From Sycon ciliatum (taxonomy: Eukaryota > Porifera > Calcarea > Leucosolenida > Sycettidae): DNA of 64,000 bases. Both the position numbers and the translations under genes were made by a program. The stretch is taken from assembly GCF_964019385.1 (NCBI RefSeq), contig NC_088655.1, positions 11,007,706 to 11,071,705 of the forward strand. Direction: 5' to 3'. How positions within the stretch are numbered: position 1 is the first letter of the stretch; the number at the start of each line of letters is the position of its first letter. Shown piece after piece: positions 31,501 through 42,300 of this stretch. Under the pieces are notes generated by a model. That model searched no databases. It was not told the DNA's origin and saw nothing but the letters and a program-made list of their open reading frames with translations.

Positions 31501-34500
31501 TCCCACACTGCTGCATAAGTGATAGGAACTCCCTCCGTGCTGCTCTTTTTTCCCAGCCTCCCCACAGAGAATGCAATCATTTAAAACGAACGTTTTTCGC
31601 CATCTACAAAGCGCAAACTGGCTGTGGACAGTCGACTCGCTGTGATGCTGCTCTCGTTTTAATACATAGTATTTTAGTTTCTCCCACACACTCGCTGGTG
31701 TTAAGCCTTGCTTTTTCATTTTGCTGACCCGTACAGTTCTATCTTTAGTTTTTTTGGTGCGTGTTTTGGCCGTGATGCGGAGACCCCAGGTCGCCAGAGC
31801 CATCAATGCCCCATCTTCACTGCTGCGTCTCGGTGCAGCGCCTGCTCAGTAGCTGTCACGTTTTTCCCTAGTCTCCGTGCAAATGTCTTTCATTATTCTT
31901 TTCGAGCTTGGTATGTGAACATAGTAAAAAAGAGTCTCTGGTACAGTTTGAATGGAACTAACTTCAGTTGTACATGCACTTTGTTGTCTCTTTCTTTGTT
32001 GTAGGCAGCCTAAGCAGTGCTCGAGGCTTCTCTACCCTTGCCATCATCCTTGCCCTAGTCGGCATGCTCTTCGCCGGGGCCATCGAGCTCATGACCAACA
32101 AGTTAAGCCTGCTAAGGGTTCCCCGTTTCTTTTTCGGCATTGCAGGTACGTGTCTATATCATCAGGATGATGCCAGCATTTCAATGCGTGTACAAGTGGT
32201 ACTCACTTACATCTACACATAACCTGTAACTAAAGACCACTGTGACTAGCGACCAGCCTGGTACTACAGACCACTTCGCCAGGCACGGATGGTCTTACAT
32301 TATTATTATAATTATGGTTGTGTGGTGCAAACTTCTAACTAAGGACCACCTGCCACTAAAGACTACTTTCTCTTGCCCCAAGGGATGGTCGTTAGTCACA
32401 GGTTCTACTCTACGTGGATAAGAGACACTCTTGCTTAGAAACGGCATTGCAAGGGGCAGATGTGTCTAGGCCCGTAAATGAAGTACATGTACATATATGT
32501 TGGGTTACGAAGTACAATTGCCTTCTGTTCATGGGGATACAGTAAAACCTGTCACAGCGACCACTCGGATAAGGCGACCACCTGCCCTAGAAGACCACTG
32601 TAACCAGGACCAAGGGATGCTATTACCAGTCAAATGACCCTTGATAAGGAGACCACCTGGTAACAGAGATCATGTTTTGAAGCTCCCATGAGTGGTCGTC
32701 TTAGACAGGCTTCACTGTACACGTACGTGTGCGTGTGATCACTGTCCCACTGTGCGCTTCAAAGAGGCTCTTGCTCTTTTTGCAATTGCATTTACAGTGT
32801 ATTTTCAATCCCTGTGAGCTGTGATCATCGGAAAAAAACTGCGTGGCAACTTGGCCTGAGTGTAGTCATCATGCCTTGCGCCTAGCGAAATGAGCACGCT
32901 TACTGCAGCTCATGATACGTTTATGTACGTCGTGTGTACTTCGAAAGTGGTAGCTATGACGGTAATGCATGACAGTGGAACTTTGTTACGCATCCCATGG
33001 ACGGCATTAACGTGTATTGATTAACGTAATGTTAGTCTCTGAGGTACACTGTACGTAAGATGTTTTAGTAGAGATCAATACACCCGTGTTCCCGGCAATG
33101 CCCGTCCTAAAGTAAGCCATAATTTTAATTATTATGTTAAAGTACAGTCATGTACATGTGCATGGACATGTGTATGTCTTACCTGAGTAGATTCTACGTG
33201 CTGAGTGAGTTCCATTTCTGCAAACAGGAGTACAATAACAGCATTAGCAATAGGCAATAATTATTCAGACAAAGTGACCGTGGCGCGACAGAGCATACAG
33301 TCAGCGTGACACCAGCAAGAGCAGTGTCCTACACAGGGGAGCAGATGGTCATCTCACCAGGTCATGACACAGTGGCACCACTCCACCGCATTCTGCATGG
33401 AGATCGCTCCAAGAGCGGCATCTCAAGGTAGTCCTGAAATATAAACTGCTTTCTGAAAGAACGGTACATTATACTTCAACATTGCTTCGTTTCGTCCAAG
33501 GAAAAGAAACAGTTCAAATGTTACTTTTGAACTAAAAACGTACAGCTAATAAGTCACGACGAAGTGGTGCATGCTCAGGTATATCCAGATATCGACAAAA
33601 AAACAGCTGCACATGTAAGTCATACAGCAGTACAACTTTTGCAGGACTAAAAATCTATCCAAAATTTGCAGGTAAGGAAAAGGGGTAAAACGAATCCATT
33701 TGAAGTGACCTTCGGTGCGGTCGATTATGGCGATATTAATTTTGTTGTCTATCTGATATTGCATGTCTGTTGCGTTTGCTGTTCTGCGTTGTTCAGGTGG
33801 CTTTACGGCGATCTCCGCCCTCTCGTTTGTGGCATGGGTTCACATAGAAGACGACTTCTACGGCAACTACAGCTATGGCGCTAGCTTTGGCCTGGCCTGG
33901 GTTGCCGTGTTCTTGTCCGTCGCCGCAACTGCCTTTGCACATCTACACCACAGGGCGCTGGTAAGTACATGTACATGTACATGTACCAACAAGAACAAGA
34001 CAGTGAGACAAAGAGTGTTTTTCGTAGCTTTTCACTCCGAGTTTCGCGAACTAACCGATCATCAGAAAACAGTATACTAGGTAAATCTAGACACTGGTTA
34101 ATTATACACGCACAAAGCAAAGTGTAAATGAATGACAGCTGGTAAGTACGATGATGTGCAGTGCTGATGACAATAATTATGCTGTACCATGCTGACGAGA
34201 AAAAAATAATGTATCATTTGTAAAAGGACCTTCCAGGCAGTAAATCGAGAAGAAGTGGACGTGTCTCCAGACTCTCCAATTGTTGTACTTTTAGCTTATT
34301 TGTTTATAGGGTAGACAAGACTCTAGAAGCCCGAAACTTCTCCGCAACTCTCACTGTGAGCTTGCCTGGAGGATACAAGTGAACATGGAAGCTGACGTTA
34401 TTTTGGAAAAAAATATTGTGCAGGCTCTTTGAATTTACTTGGGGCGACCCACGGCTGTACACGACTTGAACGAAGTGTATGGGCAATAATTATAATTACT

Positions 34501-34958
34501 CTTAGGGCAAAGGCAAGTCATAGGATACGAATGAAACTAATAGCAATACAAATGTGAACGGTACCATTCGGCTGTTGAATAATGAAACAAACTAACAGTT
34601 TCCTCCTCCATATGGCCATGCGCTCTAAATCCGACAATTGCTATTCTAGTGAAGATTGCTATTCTCGGCAGCCATCACTGACACCAATATTTTCAAACAA
34701 CGAAGGGCTCTCGGTAGCAATGGTCGGATTTAGTGCGCGCGGAGGGGGAGAGATAGTTTGTTGTATATAATACGAATGAAACTTACGGTGAACGGCGACA
34801 ACATCAGGAATGGATCCAGGCTATTGATTTTTGTTGTGTTCTGTTGGTTAACACTAACAATAGTCATGGTGCTGCTGTGTGCTTATCTGACCCAGGCTTT
34901 TGAAGCTATTCAGTCTATTCAGGCTATTCAAGGCCAAACGCCTGCTAAGCCTGTATAG
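28513..34958 (+). CDS. Claudin/PMP22-like four-pass membrane protein, gene 1
   Basis: Predicted coding exons 28513-28600, 29274-29399, 32005-32145, 33797-33960, 34896-34958; introns GT-AG in phases 1,1,1,0; 193 residues. Exon 1 encodes transmembrane segment 1 (about residues 11-29). Exon 2 encodes the first extracellular loop with the family signature W-x-GLW-x2-C...C (PQWY, YGLWKKC, then a second Cys). Exon 3 gives segment 2 and a basic loop. Exon 4 gives segments 3 and 4. Exon 5 is a short polar tail ending KPV. PMP22/claudin proteins sit in the plasma membrane and can form cell-cell barriers or act as channel subunits; which role applies here is unknown. The tail lacks a convincing claudin PDZ-binding motif. 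Gene 2 matches exon for exon, which supports every splice site. Intron 2 carries MITEs and a LINE relic. Confidence 0.88.
29766..29957. mobile_element. MITE, AAACCTGTAACTAAAGACCACC family
   Basis: Left end CAGTGAAACCTGTAACTAAA and right end GTTAGTCACAGGTTTTACTA are inverted repeats. It is related to, but distinct from, the CAGTAAAACCTGTC family. It lies in intron 2 of gene 1. Confidence 0.85.
30287..30500. mobile_element. Second copy of the AAACCTGTAACTAAAGACCACC MITE, 3' end truncated
   Basis: It has the same left terminus and body, with an internal duplication of the ACTAGCGACCAGCCTGGTAC segment. Its right end stops at GTCGTTAGTCA, where the LINE fragment begins. Confidence 0.8.
30501..31620 (+). 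mobile_element. Internally deleted non-LTR retrotransposon ORF2
   Basis: The first part (about 30501-30868) encodes the endonuclease-RT linker, with WWSKLKSAAGN and a DLDGREWATSSEKAGA segment. Then comes a jump to the RT thumb and C-terminal part (WGHTWKVGFE, VLGVKVDAKFTFSDHLR, RPIMEYAPLVWMG, LDIRLTGASLVCLYKLH, RSFPHCCISDRNSLRA). The catalytic fingers/palm, including the YxDD box, are missing, and several frame changes are needed. It lies in gene 1 intron 2, in sense orientation. Confidence 0.85.
32220..32410. mobile_element. Third copy of the AAACCTGTAACTAAAGACCACC MITE
   Basis: It starts AACCTGTAACTAAAGACCAC and ends GTCGTTAGTCACAGGTTCTA, shortly after exon 3 of gene 1. Confidence 0.82.
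32540..32717. mobile_element. MITE, CAGTAAAACCTGTC family
   Basis: CAGTAAAACCTGTCACAGCG at the left and TTAGACAGGCTTCACTG at the right, flanked by TA on both sides (32538-32539, 32718-32719). It lies in intron 3 of gene 1. Confidence 0.9.
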
Positions 34959-36295
34959 CTCATGCGGACTGCATCGCCAGCTAGCATGTACTGTACACCG
35001 TACGAAGATCATTCCCCAGGGTTTCTAGCTGGCAACAATTTTCTTCTACATGTAGTTTTGCCTATTCTGCAGTTGCACGCGTGTGTTCACCTCATTGGCC
35101 TCGCTCGTTCCTCATTTGTTTTGTTCATTTGGCTTATGCGAAGACTAGCCAAGTTTGCTTGGTGATGTCAACGCGGACAAGCTTATAATAGTGTACCAAT
35201 ACCCTTTCCTCGCATTGCAAATTTTATGCATAAAGTCTCTTTTAGGATATTTCCTGGACACCTCAGCGCTCGAAGACATCCATAATACTGTATGTAGTGA
35301 AAGTCACCACGAATCGCGCACACTACTTTTCTGGTAATGTTCTTGTGCGATCCACCGAGGAATTTGGGTGGATCTTTTACTAGCATGCCATTTTCTATAA
35401 CGCTCTAAACGACTTCATTGCTAGACGTAATTGTGTATATTCTCTGACGATCACTTGTCGCAATTGAAATCAGCATCGTGAAGAAGAGGTCTCACCCATT
35501 GAATTGCATGACTACATTTGCAGTATGGTTGTGTTCGTTGCGTATCCTGAAATGAGCCCTTCATTGAACGTACGAAACCCTAAAAGAGACGGTGAACCTA
35601 CTAAATGTGCAGAAGTTTGGATCAACGGCCTACATATTGAATATGCACACAGGTAGCCCTTTTTCCAGCTCTCTTTGGAGAGTTAGATACCAACACAAAA
35701 TCAAGCTCTGCAGCGCCTTTTTTTGGGCTGCAAGATCTTTCTTCCTACCTTATCATATGCCTGTCAATCTGAACAGAGAGGCCCGTAAGGCATGATGATC
35801 CAAGCTGGCATAGTACATGCCCTTTGTTATGAAGACATTGTTCGTGTTCATTCTTCCGGTGCGTTCTCCTTAGAATGATAAGCAGAACGTGTGTTCTCCT
35901 TAGAATGATAAGCAGAACGTGTGTTCACAGTCGCGTTCACTGTTATCGTTGTTCTTGTCTACCATCTTGTGAGAAAACGTACTAGAACCATTCCCAGGAT
36001 GAGGTGCAAAGTGAAGTGTTGACAAGATAGAACCAGAACCGCTTGTGGGGTGGGCATGCATGGTGTTTTATAACTTTTAGATCGTTGCAAAAAAATTAGG
36101 AAAGTACGCAGGCATACAATTTTAAAATGAAAATATGGAAACGGTGGGTGACAAGTTACGCGTCAGACTCCACCAACTGAAGCAGATTTTTTGAAAGGTC
36201 TGATATGCACAAGTTAATTTGTGCCCCACCGTTATCCGCGGTTTTATTTTAGTATTGTCTTGGCTCACCACCTGTGTTCATATCGTAATTACTTA
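34959..36295. other. 3' flank of claudin-like gene 1
   Basis: Aligned in part with 47600-48580 downstream of gene 2. A 32-33 bp direct duplication with a GTTCTCCTT...AAGCAGAAC hairpin-like core lies at about 35862-35925 (single copy in unit 2). No further gene was recognised. Confidence 0.55.
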
Positions 36296-36300
36296 CCTGT

Positions 36301-36840
36301 CCTTGAGCAGAGATGTGTGATGGAAGTGGGCAAAAATGGTCAGAAGCGTGCCCAATGCTACATCCTTTCTTTGTTTTGAGTTCTTTGGGGAAGTGTGTGT
36401 TGTTCCCTACATCGGAGCTCGCGGTTTTCCTGCCGACTTGAATTCTCACTTGACTAACTCACAACTGCCATCCAGCGCACACGAGAAGTCCATCGAACCG
36501 TCCACTCGGCAAAACTTCAAGAAAGCACCACTCCCGGCTCCACACACAGTGAGCCTCTTCTTCACATTTGAGTTCTTTACATTTTAAAATTGTCTTGCTT
36601 TTAGCTGCATATTCTAATACTGATCAAGAAGGTAATTCTGGCCGTACAAGGGGCTTGAGTCAGTGCAAGACGGAAGCTAGTGTGATACAGTCCCACGTGC
36701 GACTTGAGAGACCCGCCAGATATGGACATGAAACATGAGCACGTCAGTGCAGTGCATACAGCTACGAAAAACGCAACAAAAAGTAGGAGTAAGAATATTA
36801 GCAATACACAGAATCGTAGCATGGTGGCTTCGATATTTGA
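36301..36840 (-). pseudogene. Orphan, interrupted copy of gene 3 exon 4
   Basis: 36301-36365 and about 36660-36840 together match exon 4 of gene 3 (49502-49331) and its flanks, including the donor GTAAGT and the acceptor region. They are split by about 295 bp of unrelated sequence. The reading frame is broken (it now reads LALTQAP after YHTSFR). No exons 1-3 lie upstream, since the segment ends at the duplication junction. The piece equivalent to exon 5 is absent downstream. It is a by-product of the segmental duplication, not a working gene. Confidence 0.85.
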
Positions 36841-36841
36841 G

Positions 36842-38106
36842 CGCACCTGGTGTCGGAAGAACACATTGTGCACTATGTCGAACTTGCAATCCTTCCCTTC
36901 CTGAGTCTATTCACCGTTGTGCAACAGAGAAACTGGTACCACCTTCTAAATTGGTCATTGCAGGAATTACCCTCACAGAGTGAGGTCGGAGTAGACTTCT
37001 GTTTGGAATTTCTTTGCAGCCGTCATGTTTCCTGTACTACATACTTTGTACGTGTCCCAATTGCTAACTCGGATACAAGACAGAGAGAGAGAGAACGTGT
37101 AGATGCCACCGACGGTTCACGAGCACATTATGAGAGGGTTTGTGTGCCTACAACCGGCAGTATTATACAGAAGTTGGTCATGGTGCCGAACGTCTGAATT
37201 ATCAATTGGAATCACTATTATTATGTACATGTATTATTGTTGATGGCAGACTTGTAGGAGAAACTCGCGGGACTCCTGAATACCCTTGTAGGTCCGGTAT
37301 AAGCGTGCATTAGATATTGGCACTGCTGGCAGGATATAACAACCAGAATTATACCGCGAAACTGCAGCACGCAAATTCGAAGAACTTGGAACTCACGTAG
37401 TATGTACAGGTACATATACATATACAGCTCTTCATAAGCTGTTTACGGAGACTCTGTAATGGTATTTTTATTTCCTTTATTTCTATGTATTTATTTTTTC
37501 ACGGAGGAGGCGGACAGCCCGAACCTGCCGGTTAACCCGGTTTTCAATTGATTGCTTTGAGTTTTTTCCAGTACAAGGCGCGGTTCCAAAGTGAAAAATA
37601 AAGAAAGAGATTCTCTTGCTTATTATGATAATAGTCCGGAGCACGAGTGTATTATTGAGCCACGCTGAAGTACCCGGTAATTTGGGATAAGAAGTATACG
37701 TATATTAGAAGTATATCCCCCCCCCCCTTTATGTTCAGGCTGCCCGTTTAGGAGCCATCAGTTGCCTGACGATCGTAGTAATACGTGAAACTCAGAGTTG
37801 CGACATAGCTTCCAATCTCTCTTGTGTAAGAAGCATATGACTATATATGTATGTACTTCGGGTATAATTATTATGTACATGAGCATGTAAGTGCAAGTAC
37901 CTGCTGCCCATGGTGGGGCGTCGTGAAAGAGCTCTACTCTTCTCAATTTTGTTCCTTGAATTGTGGTTTGACCGTATTGTCCAGTGGTCTTGCCAGTATA
38001 GTCATCGACATGCATGACCATCCGCCAACGTCCTTCACAGCTGAGACTTTCAGCTCGTGTCTATCTTGGTTGCGCTCACCTTCCCCTCCTTATGTTGTCT
38101 CTATAA
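36842..38106. other. Left part of duplication unit 2, no gene
   Basis: Aligned with 26590-27720. A stretch at about 37955-38100 (reverse) matches 56575-56715, in an undetermined repeat that adjoins R1 in both places. It includes an open segment HVDDxTGxxxGQxGQTTIQG, read on opposite strands at the two places. Confidence 0.5.
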
Positions 38107-38297
38107 CTTAGAACCTTCCAAGTTGGAAGGCTGTTGGAGTGCGCATCCAAGATGTGCTAGAGCTGTTAGCCAGTTAGTTGTAGAACGTCAGTACCGACGG
38201 TCAGTGTTGTGCAATGTTATCGCATGAGCTGATTGTTTAGTAACTGGTGGTGTTAGTGGACATTATAGCGTAACTTGTAGTTTCTTGGTCCTTTTTT
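38107..38297 (+). repeat. Dispersed repeat R1, complete-looking copy
   Basis: It begins with the 17-bp palindrome CCTTCCAAGTTGGAAGG and ends near AACTTGTAGTTTCTTGGTCC. Other copies: 41130-43998 (split), 56340-56545 (reverse) and a partial one at 12143-12215 (reverse). It is non-coding, about 190 bp. Confidence 0.85.
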
Positions 38298-38907
38298 TGT
38301 TTTTGTTTTTTACTAGCAAACACAGCCCTACTAATATTCAGGGGAAGAGGACAACTGAACTGACACTGGACAGCAAGACAAAGGGGAGTAGCGGCGATGT
38401 GCCGATGTGGTTGGCGACTGTACTTCGGACACTTAGTACCCACTGCCTATGGGGTTCACTGGTGGATCTAGTGTAATAAAACAGTGCGCCCAAGGCTCCA
38501 AGCGTCTTGTACGGGCAAAATACATAAAAGCGCAACCTCAACTTGCAGCACATGAGCTAAAATGGAGGGAAATGAACTCAAGCGCAACCTCAACAGGAAG
38601 AAAATGAGATAAAATGGATGGAGGGAGCTAAGATGGCTGTGCCAACAGTCTATTATCGAGGGAGCTAAACTCATAGCTCATGGCTGGCTAGCGTTCGAGT
38701 GCAGCCCCCACGGCAACCAGTGACGCTGGTGAGGAAACATCGTGAGACGCTCTGAGGGAACGCGAACCACGAAGACACATTACGCTTGAGCTAAGCAGAG
38801 CGAAGCTATGGGGGCGGGGGTCTAATGTAATTGCTTACACTGAGCTCTGCCATCTTCGGATAAGGCACATCTTCGATCTGTTGTGAGATGCTCAATGGGT
38901 GCACTAG

Positions 38908-39033
38908 CACAGTGCTGGCAACTGAAATCCGACACCCTGAGCGGCGCGCTCCACATCGTAACACTACGAAATAGAGGCCGCTAGAAAGTGAACGCACCGC
39001 CCAGGGGGTCGGATTTCAGTTGCCAGGACTGTG
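38908..39033. mobile_element. Foldback MITE, CACTGCTGGCAACTGAAATCC family
   Basis: CACAGTGCTGGCAACTGAAA and the matching inverted right end (TTTCAGTTGCCAGGACTGTG) give about 26-bp arms with one mismatch. A second copy lies at 63606-63706. Each lies upstream of a claudin-like first exon. Confidence 0.9.
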
Positions 39034-39200
39034 TGTACGCTCAATCTATACAAGCCTACAGTAACACTTCAGCCAGTACAGTAAACCAGGCGGATACATT
39101 TTAATCAGACATCTGCGCCTTGCATCCTGTAAGGCAGAACCCGAACGATGGAGCGAAGAAGCAGCGCTAACGGCTCACATCCTGGAGAGCATGTACTAGT

Positions 39201-39223
39201 AGCCAACTCAACTGATATAAAAG
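39201..39223 (+). promoter_or_regulatory. TATA-region of claudin-like gene 2
   Basis: AGCCAACTCAACTGATATAA is followed by AAG. GATATAAAAG (39214-39223) is identical to that of gene 1 and stands about 135 bp before the ATG. Confidence 0.75.
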
Positions 39224-39356
39224 AAGCGAGGAAAACAAACCAACGTCTTGTCGGTGAAAAAGTCTTTCCTGGTCAAATCTCAGTTGAATGCAGTACTGCC
39301 GTGTCGTAGTCCTTTGCGCTTGGTTTGGTGTTGGCTCCTGCCGCTGCTCTGTTGTC

Positions 39357-42300
39357 ATGGCCCCACCGGGTGGCTCTAGGGGTGGCTTTAAGGGAGTGGA
39401 GTTGGCCATGTGGTGCACACTGCTGTTCGCCATTGTCTGCATGATCTGCGCTACAGGTAATCGATATGTACATGCACATCCCACTGACGCATTTCAGTCC
39501 TCATATCATGCATATACGGGCATACTATTTTGATGGCATGCTTGCTATGATTATACTTGGCCCGACTTATTAAGTTAAAATGTGTGCTTCGTTTCCGAAA
39601 AAAAAAAGTAAATTATCGTATCCGTTCCCGAAGGGAACTCACGACGGCCGCTAACACCCGATAAACCCTAGCGGCAGATGCAGCGCCTAACGGTGGGGTT
39701 TCCGAAGCCTACCAAAAAAACTCAAATAATCTCAGAACGGAATATACTTCCCAGCTACCTAACAGTGTCCTTCAGTTGTCGATTTGCGATATTGAGGAAG
39801 GAACGGCTCGAACTCCAAAGGAGGCACCGCCTCAAACTTTCGCGTTCAAACTTGTCGTCAGCGGACCCCTGTTGCTTCACACGCAACACTGAGAAGGCCT
39901 GGTGCTGATGACTACAATGTGATGGAGAATTGCCACGGAGTACGAGAAACTCCTGGACGATCGTTCTCGATTCCCTCCTGGCGTATTGAAATTGCTGCAG
40001 TTACTGTTTCCTGGGAAGAATTTTCAGCAAATGCATCATCCAGAAACTCGTGCAGCAGCACAAGCATCGCATCGTCCAGTAACTCCAATTTACTATCTCT
40101 CGAAGTCGTTCATGATGTGGTGGCCGACGAATCAAGATCACAGAAGAGATCGCCGAGAAGCTGATCGAAATAAACAACTTCTACCCCTGGAGTCGCCTCT
40201 CATGCGAGAAACTGGCTGGAAAACTGAAACGAACAAAGAGTGAATTATTCTGCGGATATGGTGCTCTGTGAGCGCGCAAGGATGAGCGCGCACGGTCTGA
40301 CTGTACGACATAGACTGCCGGTACGCGGAACACAGTGATGAGAAGCGATTTTTTTCTCGTGCGCGGTGGTCTACCTGTTTGCCTCATTTGAAGGTATCGT
40401 GGAAACGTCGAGTGAAAATCCCTACAGCTGCCATTCTGGCAGTTGCACTGCACGAGGTAGAGGCGAATGCGAACGTCAAACCGGGCCTATGGATTGAAAA
40501 ATCACAGGATGCGCAGCGGAGCTTGGAGGAGGTAAAAAAACTGCCGACGTTTTGCAGGGTGACGTACTTGCAGATGCGTCCAGAGACACGAGCAGCCATG
40601 AAATCTTGAGAGTCAGCCCAAGAGATGATACAGTAGTTATCTATCCCCCGTCTCTTGGTTGATTGTTTAGTTCTGGTGCTCATTTGTACAAATACTTGAA
40701 TTTTACTTCAAAAAGTAATACCAAACTTTATTTCAGGAGTACCCAAAGGCTAATTTATATCTGGGGTATCTCCTATGTGTATACTTGTATGTACTAGTAA
40801 CATTTGAAGAGAATCAAACATTTTAATAAGTCGGACCAAGTAATAATAATTATATCCCATGTTAGACTCGGGTGGACAGCCAAGGATGAATTATTTTAAA
40901 GAAGAAAAGAGGACCAAAGCGCTACAAAGTTACTCTATAATCGAGAGGTTACGATGCACGTTATTTCTGACGAGACGCGAAAGTTCAGCTCGCTTTATTT
41001 GGCTCGCACGTCGAAAACTTAACGCGAGTGACCTGCTGCTCACGTCGAAATTTGGAGTTTCACGCCAAATTTGACGTGAAATTGCGCGTCACGTCGGAAA
41101 TAACGTGCATCTTAACCTCACTAATATCCACTAACCTTCCAAGTTGGAAGGCTGCTGGAGTGCGCATCCGCGAATGTGCTAGAGCTGATTGCCAGTTAGG
41201 TGTAGAACGTCAGTACCGTTGGTCAGTGTCGTGCAATGTTATGCAGGCATATGCGGAAAATGCCGGCAGAAAAATTGGCAGAATTCGGTACTTTTTCTGG
41301 TACGTTTCATGCATGTTTGGTATGTGTGTAGTATCCCTGCTTTACAGTTTACACATGACTAGTAGTACATGTATTTTGCATGACTCTTATTGTTTAGAAG
41401 CATACAGTACTTCCTACATTTACGATTGTTCTTCCTTGATCCTTGCATGGCGCCACTACACACTGGAGAGTAGCTAGACCAACACTAATTATCAGTAGTC
41501 TTCATTGTTTCCAAATACAATACTTGTGCCGCTATGCTTCATTTGCAAGAGGTCCTTGTGCAGTTGTATGGACTTATCTTCACTGCGATATCTGTGTAAT
41601 GCTCCAATGCTTCCTTTTAAGCACTGAGACGTGCTGCGAGTAATCAATGGCATTTCCAGATTGCTTGCTACACTTTCACATACATTCTTTAGCTGTTTTG
41701 CTGCCTGCTGCTTGTTTCCCGCAATAGACCCCAGCTGAAGCTTCCTAGCTGGTCCCCTTGCCAACAGCCTTGTTAGATTCTGTATAAGTTCTCTAGTTTG
41801 CATCTCAAAGAGATCAAAGAGAGAGAGAGAGATCAGAGAGAGAGGAGAGAGTCGTGGTTGAGAGAGAGCAAGTTCACTTTCACTTTGATATAAGATAACC
41901 TCCAGGCCGTGCCGGAGTAAGTTCTGATATGTTAGTTGACTGACTGTGGGTAGTAGCCTCCTAGCCTTAGACCACGCACTTTACATTGGTGGCAGCGGTG
42001 GTTCAATTTTATAATTGCTAGATTCGAACCCACCTAGTATCTGTATTGCATGGATGGCAGCGGCGCCACAGAATTGATGACAGCGGTAAATTGTTTATTG
42101 GTGTAACCGGTACCAGCATGGCCCAACCTGATGCGTCAGTCGCCGCTACTCCTTCGCCCGCCACGTCTTCCCCTAGCCCGAAATGATGACGGACAGCGTC
42201 TCTACCGATCAAGCTCCATGTCCTACGTAAGCTAATTCCCGATATGGCATTCTCTTTCCTATCTTCCTTCAGTCTTTCTGTTCTCTTCCGTCTTCCTTTA

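Larger units (their letters stand above)
26585..36840 (+). repeat. Segmental duplication unit 1
   Basis: The start (from ACCCGGTGTCGG, 26592) aligns with 36841 onward. The promoter, all five exons and flanks of claudin-like gene 1 align with those of gene 2. The end (36301-36840) aligns with 49326-49571, inside gene 3. Unit 1 stops at 36840, where unit 2 begins directly, so the two are head-to-tail. Confidence 0.88.

Noticed and set aside
36601-36873. 90-codon membrane-like minus-strand ORF as a real gene
   Set aside because: It is the duplicated exon 4 of gene 3 running into an unrelated insert; the frame is broken and other exons are lacking.
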